Source: Salipaludibacillus daqingensis (GTDB taxonomy: Bacteria; Bacillota; Bacilli; Bacillales; Salisediminibacteriaceae). Taken from it: a stretch of DNA of 64,000 bases. Positions 60,222 through 64,000 of the stretch are shown piece after piece. A model generated the notes under the pieces. It was not told the DNA's origin, did not search any database, and was given only the letters and a program-made list of their open reading frames with translations. The position numbers and the translations under genes are program-made. Positions within the stretch are counted from its first letter, which is position 1; each line of letters starts with the position of its first letter. Where the stretch lies: NCBI RefSeq assembly GCF_029891575.1, contig NZ_JARZHF010000002.1, positions 248,001 to 312,000 of the forward strand, given 5' to 3'.

Positions 60222-61280
60222 TTGACATCTCAGACAAAAAGAAAATATATCTACATAGCTGTTGGGATTTTAATTGCAGCCCTGATCATTTATTTCATTT
60301 TACCTGTGTCTGTTCCTATTATCTTTGCATTAATTACGGCTTTATTTTTAGCTCCTGCCGTAAACGGACTTGTTACTAAAGCTAAGCTCTCCCGTAATTT
60401 AGCTGTGTTTATTATATTCATTACGTTTTTACTCGTAATAAGCATTATCGGGTACTTCACATTAACAAGAGCATTAACACAAATAAATCAATTTGTAGAA
60501 AACCTTCCGATGACGATTAATGAAGTGAATATCGCATGGATGACGTTTTTGGAGAATTTAAGACTTCAATTCGATCATTACTCTCAAGACGTTGTTAATG
60601 AAATTGATAACGCTGTTACAAACCAACTATTGCAAATTAGAGATAGATTAGCTGAAATCAATATAATCGAGATGGCAACCAATGTTCTAGTTAGAGTTCC
60701 TTCTTACATTGTATCTTTACTTGTATATCTGATTGCGCTATACTTATTCTTATTAGATCTTCCAAGGTTAAAAACAAAGATTTTTTCTTATATGTCTGAA
60801 GAAACAGCTAAAAAAGTTAGCTTTATGGCGGCTAGATTATCGTATGTGATTTTCGGTTTTTTCAAGGCACAATTTCTTGTCAGTATCATCATTTTCATTG
60901 TGACATTCATTGGTTTGCTCATTATTGCACCAGAAGTCGCGTTGATTATGTCCATTATCATTTGGTTGATTGATTTTATTCCAATCATCGGTTCCATCGC
61001 TGTTTTAGCACCATGGGCTGGCTATTACTTAATAGCTGGGAATACAGCGGTGGCGGTTCAATTATTGGTCCTTGCAGGTATATTATTAACCATACGTCGA
61101 ACAGTCGAACCTAAAGTAATGGGACACCACATTGGCTTATCACCATTAGCAACCCTGATCTCTTTATATATTGGATTAATGCTATTAGGTGCTGTTGGTT
61201 TTATTGTAGGGCCACTTGCCGTTATTTTATTTATGAGCGCTAAAGAAGCTGGAATTATTAAAATGAACTTTAAGATCTAA
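60222..61280 (+). CDS. AI-2E family transporter (YtvI-like)
   Basis: Membrane protein (352 aa) of the AI-2E/PerM exporter family, with seven to eight hydrophobic segments; the C-terminal half has the family motifs LIDFIPIIGSIAVLAPWAGY and RRTVEPKVMGHHIGLSPLA. Members export varied substrates, including autoinducer-2 or ions; the substrate here is unknown. The start is TTG at 60222 with AAAGGGG 6 nt upstream. It replaces nothing obvious; in B. subtilis ctaG directly precedes ylbA. Confidence 0.88.
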   Translation: MTSQTKRKYIYIAVGILIAALIIYFILPVSVPIIFALITALFLAPAVNGLVTKAKLSRNLAVFIIFITFLLVISIIGYFTLTRALTQINQFVENLPMTINEVNIAWMTFLENLRLQFDHYSQDVVNEIDNAVTNQLLQIRDRLAEINIIEMATNVLVRVPSYIVSLLVYLIALYLFLLDLPRLKTKIFSYMSEETAKKVSFMAARLSYVIFGFFKAQFLVSIIIFIVTFIGLLIIAPEVALIMSIIIWLIDFIPIIGSIAVLAPWAGYYLIAGNTAVAVQLLVLAGILLTIRRTVEPKVMGHHIGLSPLATLISLYIGLMLLGAVGFIVGPLAVILFMSAKEAGIIKMNFKI

Positions 61281-61368
61281 CTAAAAAGTAGTTGTTGAGT
61301 AACTATGATTTCCTGAAGAAGACGTTGCTGTTATATGATTCTTCAACACTTTAAGCAAGGGTTTAAAT

Positions 61369-61416
61369 ATAAAACGGCTGTCAGCGAATGAAAATTCATC
61401 CTGACAGCCGTTTTAT
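61369..61416. terminator. Bidirectional hairpin after the AI-2E permease
   Basis: A perfect 16-bp stem (61369-61384 with 61401-61416) with additional loop pairing; T-rich on both sides (TTTTATATTTTTT on the plus strand). It separates convergent genes. A second stem AACGTTAGC/GCTAACGTT (61520-61528 with 61540-61548) lies just after the DUF420 gene on the minus strand. Confidence 0.8.
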
Positions 61417-61570
61417 ATTTTTTGAGGGCTATATTTCCTTAGTAGAAATTCATTTCGTATAGGGTAATTCCCTTACGTTTCACACTATACTCTTAAGCTA
61501 ATGGTTTTTGAATATAGAAAACGTTAGCCAAATACATAAGCTAACGTTCAAAACTGACGTTAATTCTTTT

Positions 61571-62032
61571 CTATACGACACCTAAAATAGCTCGAAATAT
61601 GTTTGTTGTTTCTCCAGGCGTGTAAATAATGTAAAGCAAAAAGTAGACAGCAATACCTGTTGTTGCTGAGATGAACCATATGATTGATGTAAATGGCCCA
61701 AGCTTTCGATGAAGTTTTAAATTATTTTTATATCCTGACACTAGTTGAACGATACCTAAACCTGCAGCAATAGTAGCCATTGTAATATGAAATAATAAAA
61801 AGATACGGTAATATGTTTCAACCCCTTCAGGTCCACCAAAAGCCGTACTACCAATAAAAAAAGTCTTCGACAAATATGTAGCAAAAAACACACTAGCTAA
61901 TATAGCCGCCCAAAACATTGCTTTTTTATGAGCTTCCACTTTCCTATTTGCAATTAAATACCACCCGACAGCTACAAAAATGGCACTTAAGGCAATGAAA
62001 ATCGTACTTATAAATGGCAAAAAAGTCGCCAT
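61571..62032 (-). CDS. DUF420 membrane protein (CtaM-like)
   Basis: Membrane protein (153 aa, four or five hydrophobic segments) of the DUF420 family, whose members (CtaM in staphylococci) help mature heme-copper oxidases. Conserved histidines occur in KVEAHKKAMFWA, LLFHITMA and KLHRKLG. The start at 62032 (MATFLPFIST) has GAGGGGGG 5 nt upstream. It lies where ctaG follows ctaF in B. subtilis, but a terminator separates it from ctaF. Confidence 0.85.
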   Translation of the reverse strand: MATFLPFISTIFIALSAIFVAVGWYLIANRKVEAHKKAMFWAAILASVFFATYLSKTFFIGSTAFGGPEGVETYYRIFLLFHITMATIAAGLGIVQLVSGYKNNLKLHRKLGPFTSIIWFISATTGIAVYFLLYIIYTPGETTNIFRAILGVV

Positions 62033-62135
62033 AATTTCCCCCCTCACTCTCTGTTCAATCGTTATTAATACAAAGTTATTCTACCATATTTTTTTAAAAT
62101 CGACGAAATAAACCTCTTCAATATAGTGACAAATG

Positions 62136-62166
62136 GAAAAGAGTACTTCCAATTAGGAAGTACTCT
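62136..62166 (-). terminator. Terminator of the cta operon
   Basis: AGAGTACTTCC/GGAAGTACTCT (62140-62150 with 62156-62166), 5-nt loop, followed on the minus strand by TTTT, ten bases after the ctaF stop. Confidence 0.8.
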
Positions 62167-62176
62167 CTCCATAAGT

Positions 62177-62524
62177 CTAGTATTTCACTACTCCAATTAA
62201 CAACATGAGGGCAGCAACAGTTAGTACAGCTATAAATAACCCTGACCATATCATGATGTTGACCCATGCTGTTCCCTTCTCATTCATATGCATGAAAAAG
62301 TAAAGCTGAAGAGTAACCTGAATAGCAGCTAATAATAGAATAAACGGGATTGCAAATCCACTAGGAATGGCATCACTTGCGATGGATAAAAAGGCCATCG
62401 ACGTAATGAAAATCATTAATACAAAAGAAACAAGCTGCGTACGCATCTCTTTTTTAAGTTTTCGTTGTGTGTTCTTTGTTGGTTCTCCTTGTAAAGGAGC
62501 ACTAGGATCTACATGTGAACTCAT
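62177..62524 (-). CDS. ctaF: Cytochrome c oxidase subunit IV (caa3)
   Basis: Subunit IV of the caa3-type oxidase (115 aa), three transmembrane segments with the typical LYFFMHMNEK loop between helices two and three. It assists assembly and stability of the complex. It follows ctaE by four bases. Confidence 0.93.
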   Translation of the reverse strand: MSSHVDPSAPLQGEPTKNTQRKLKKEMRTQLVSFVLMIFITSMAFLSIASDAIPSGFAIPFILLLAAIQVTLQLYFFMHMNEKGTAWVNIMIWSGLFIAVLTVAALMLLIGVVKY

Positions 62525-62528
62525 TTGC

Positions 62529-63152
62529 TCAACCTCCTATTCCTAATAAATATACAACAGTGAAGATAAACACCCAAACAACGTCAATAAAGTGCCAATA
62601 CAATACCGCTGTATAAAACTTAGGAGCATTGGTTAATGTCAAACCAGATTTTCTGTAACGAATTAGTAATGTAGTAATCCACAGAACACCGAATAATACG
62701 TGAGCCCCGTGTGTTCCTACTAACGTGTAGAAAGCCGAAGCAAAGGCACTCGTAGAGAAACCTAAGCCTTGATGGTAATACTCATAAAACTCATAGATTT
62801 CAAATACTAGAAACGCAACGCCTAAAGCGACCGTTGCCCACATCCAAATAAGTAAACCTTTGTAATTACCACGCTTCATGTTAATAACAGCAAACACACT
62901 CGTTAAACTACTTGTTAATAAAATCATTGTCATAATAAATACAAGGTCTAAGTGGAATAAATCAGCTGGACCTGGTCCATCAAGGACCCCACTTCGTAAA
63001 CCTAAATATGTTCCAAATAAGCTTCCAAATAAAACCGTTTCTCCACCTAAGAAAAACCAAAAACCTAAATACTTATTTCTACCTTCCAGTGTCGCCTTCT
63101 CCGGATTAGGAGGAAGGGTCTGCTGTTGTTCCATTGCTTCGTTTTCAGCCAT
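62529..63152 (-). CDS. ctaE: Cytochrome c oxidase subunit III (caa3)
   Basis: Subunit III of the caa3 oxidase (207 aa), five hydrophobic segments: LGFWFFLGGETVLFGSLFG, then TLVGTHGAHVLFG and YWHFIDVVWVFIF. AGGAGGAGG precedes the ATG, two bases after the ctaD stop. Confidence 0.96.
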   Translation of the reverse strand: MAENEAMEQQQTLPPNPEKATLEGRNKYLGFWFFLGGETVLFGSLFGTYLGLRSGVLDGPGPADLFHLDLVFIMTMILLTSSLTSVFAVINMKRGNYKGLLIWMWATVALGVAFLVFEIYEFYEYYHQGLGFSTSAFASAFYTLVGTHGAHVLFGVLWITTLLIRYRKSGLTLTNAPKFYTAVLYWHFIDVVWVFIFTVVYLLGIGG

Positions 63153-63154
63153 GA

Positions 63155-64000
63155 TTAACCCTCCTCCTTATCACGTTTAATTTCTTCAACTGGAATATGG
63201 TATCCATGGTCTTCTTTGATTGACCGAACAAACATGGATCCAAATGTAACACCTAAACCAGCGATGATCAATGGGATAACCATGTAGATAAACCCAAAAC
63301 TAGCGATAATTAACCCTAGAGAAATTAATACTGGAAGGATCGTTCCATTTGGCATATGAATGTCACCTAACGGTTCTGCTGCTTTCATTTTACCGTCACC
63401 TTCATATTTTTCATACCAATAAGCATCTAAATCTCGCACAAGCGGTGTCTGCGCAAAGTTATACTCAGGTACTGGTGATGGCGTCGTCCACTCAAGTGTA
63501 CGCCCATCCCATGGATCTGCTGCATTTTCTTTATTATTTGTTGAAACGAAGATATTAATTAAGAACAAGATGAACGCAATCGTCATTAAGAATGCACCCA
63601 TTGTACTAATAAAGTTCATACTCTCTAGCCCTTGACCGCCTAAGTAAGAAGCAACACGTCGCTGCATACCCATTAGTCCTAAGAAATGCTGGACAAAGAA
63701 AGTAAGGTGGAACCCTGTTAAGAATAACCAGAAGAACCATTTTCCTAATGTTTCATTTAGACGATATCCGAACATCTTCGGCCACCAGTAGAATGCTCCA
63801 CCGAACAAGCCTAGGACAACCCCACCGATAATAACGTAGTGAAAGTGGGCGACTACGAAATACGTATCATGAAACTGATAGTTCGCAGCACTTGTTGCTA
63901 ACATAACACCTGTGACCCCACCCATAACAAAGGATGGAATAAAACCTAAAGCAAATAAATTTGCCGTTGTGAACTGAATACGCCCTCCCCAAAGGGTTAG
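63155..64000 (-). CDS. ctaD: Cytochrome c oxidase subunit I (partial)
   Basis: C-terminal 281 codons of the caa3 oxidase catalytic subunit; the 5' part is outside the window. The fragment starts in LTLWGGRIQFTTANL and contains the helix X motif HDTYFVVAHFHYV, whose two histidines in HFH bind heme a3 and heme a. Its C-terminus extends beyond the canonical core with two extra hydrophobic segments, as in caa3-type subunit I. Confidence 0.95.
   Translation of the reverse strand, partial: LTLWGGRIQFTTANLFALGFIPSFVMGGVTGVMLATSAANYQFHDTYFVVAHFHYVIIGGVVLGLFGGAFYWWPKMFGYRLNETLGKWFFWLFLTGFHLTFFVQHFLGLMGMQRRVASYLGGQGLESMNFISTMGAFLMTIAFILFLINIFVSTNNKENAADPWDGRTLEWTTPSPVPEYNFAQTPLVRDLDAYWYEKYEGDGKMKAAEPLGDIHMPNGTILPVLISLGLIIASFGFIYMVIPLIIAGLGVTFGSMFVRSIKEDHGYHIPVEEIKRDKEEG

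Overview
The window is a contiguous, almost entirely minus-strand block of Bacillaceae housekeeping DNA. Gene order matches the Bacillus subtilis chromosome from ctaD through the ylb genes, the dcw (division and cell wall) cluster, spoIIGA-sigE-sigG, the ylm genes, ileS, lspA and the pyr operon. Low G+C, strong GGAGG-type ribosome binding sites, frequent TTG/GTG starts, endospore genes (spoIIGA, sigE, sigG, spoVD, spoVE, gerR, ylbJ), bacillithiol synthesis (bshC) and a caa3 oxidase point to an endospore-forming Bacillaceae. Long acidic tails on exported division proteins (PbpB, DivIB) fit an alkaliphilic or halotolerant relative, but that is inference. No mobile element, CRISPR array, rRNA or tRNA gene was seen.

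Layout, read along the coordinates (most genes point left). 1-9562: pyrimidine operon pyrR-pyrP-pyrB-pyrC-pyrAA-pyrAB-pyrK with three PyrR-type attenuators. 9566-11040: ylyB/rluD-like and lspA. 11041-14640: repeat-bearing spacer, ileS and its T-box leader. 14641-17913: divIVA, ylmH, ylmG, sepF, ylmE, ylmC. 18196-20860: sigG, sigE, spoIIGA. 21050-28448: ftsZ, ftsA, sbp, ylxX, ylxW, divIB, murB, murG. 29006-41651: spoVE, murD, mraY, a MurF-like gene, murE, spoVD, pbpB, ftsL, rsmH, mraZ. 41941-49405: bshC, a DUF3397 gene, panE, ylbP, gerR, a crotonase, rpmF, ylbN, tmcAL. 49583-59794: ddcP, ylbK, ylbJ, coaD, rsmD, an intergenic RNA candidate, ylbG, ricF, a FAD oxidase, ylbE, ylbD, ylbC, ylbB, ylbA. 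60222-64000: an AI-2E-family permease, a DUF420 gene, ctaF, ctaE and partial ctaD.

The genes work in a few sets: UMP synthesis under PyrR control; septum assembly and peptidoglycan precursor synthesis; and the asymmetric-division and forespore switch, with a SigH-like promoter before ftsA, a wide-spaced promoter before spoIIGA, and a SigF-like promoter combined with an RNA hairpin before sigG. Compared with B. subtilis, ylmA, ylmD, ylyA and the bpr region are absent, and five genes are additional at these positions: the MurF-like gene, DUF3397, the crotonase, the FAD oxidase and the AI-2E permease.

The least ordinary items are: (1) an intact MurF-like protein whose nucleotide-binding and catalytic motifs have all been replaced; (2) a promoter/hairpin arrangement before sigG that would silence read-through mRNA only; (3) a CU-rich structured RNA candidate with a strong terminator, divergent from rsmD; (4) an intergenic repeat motif with a compensatory stem change, found in two distant spacers.
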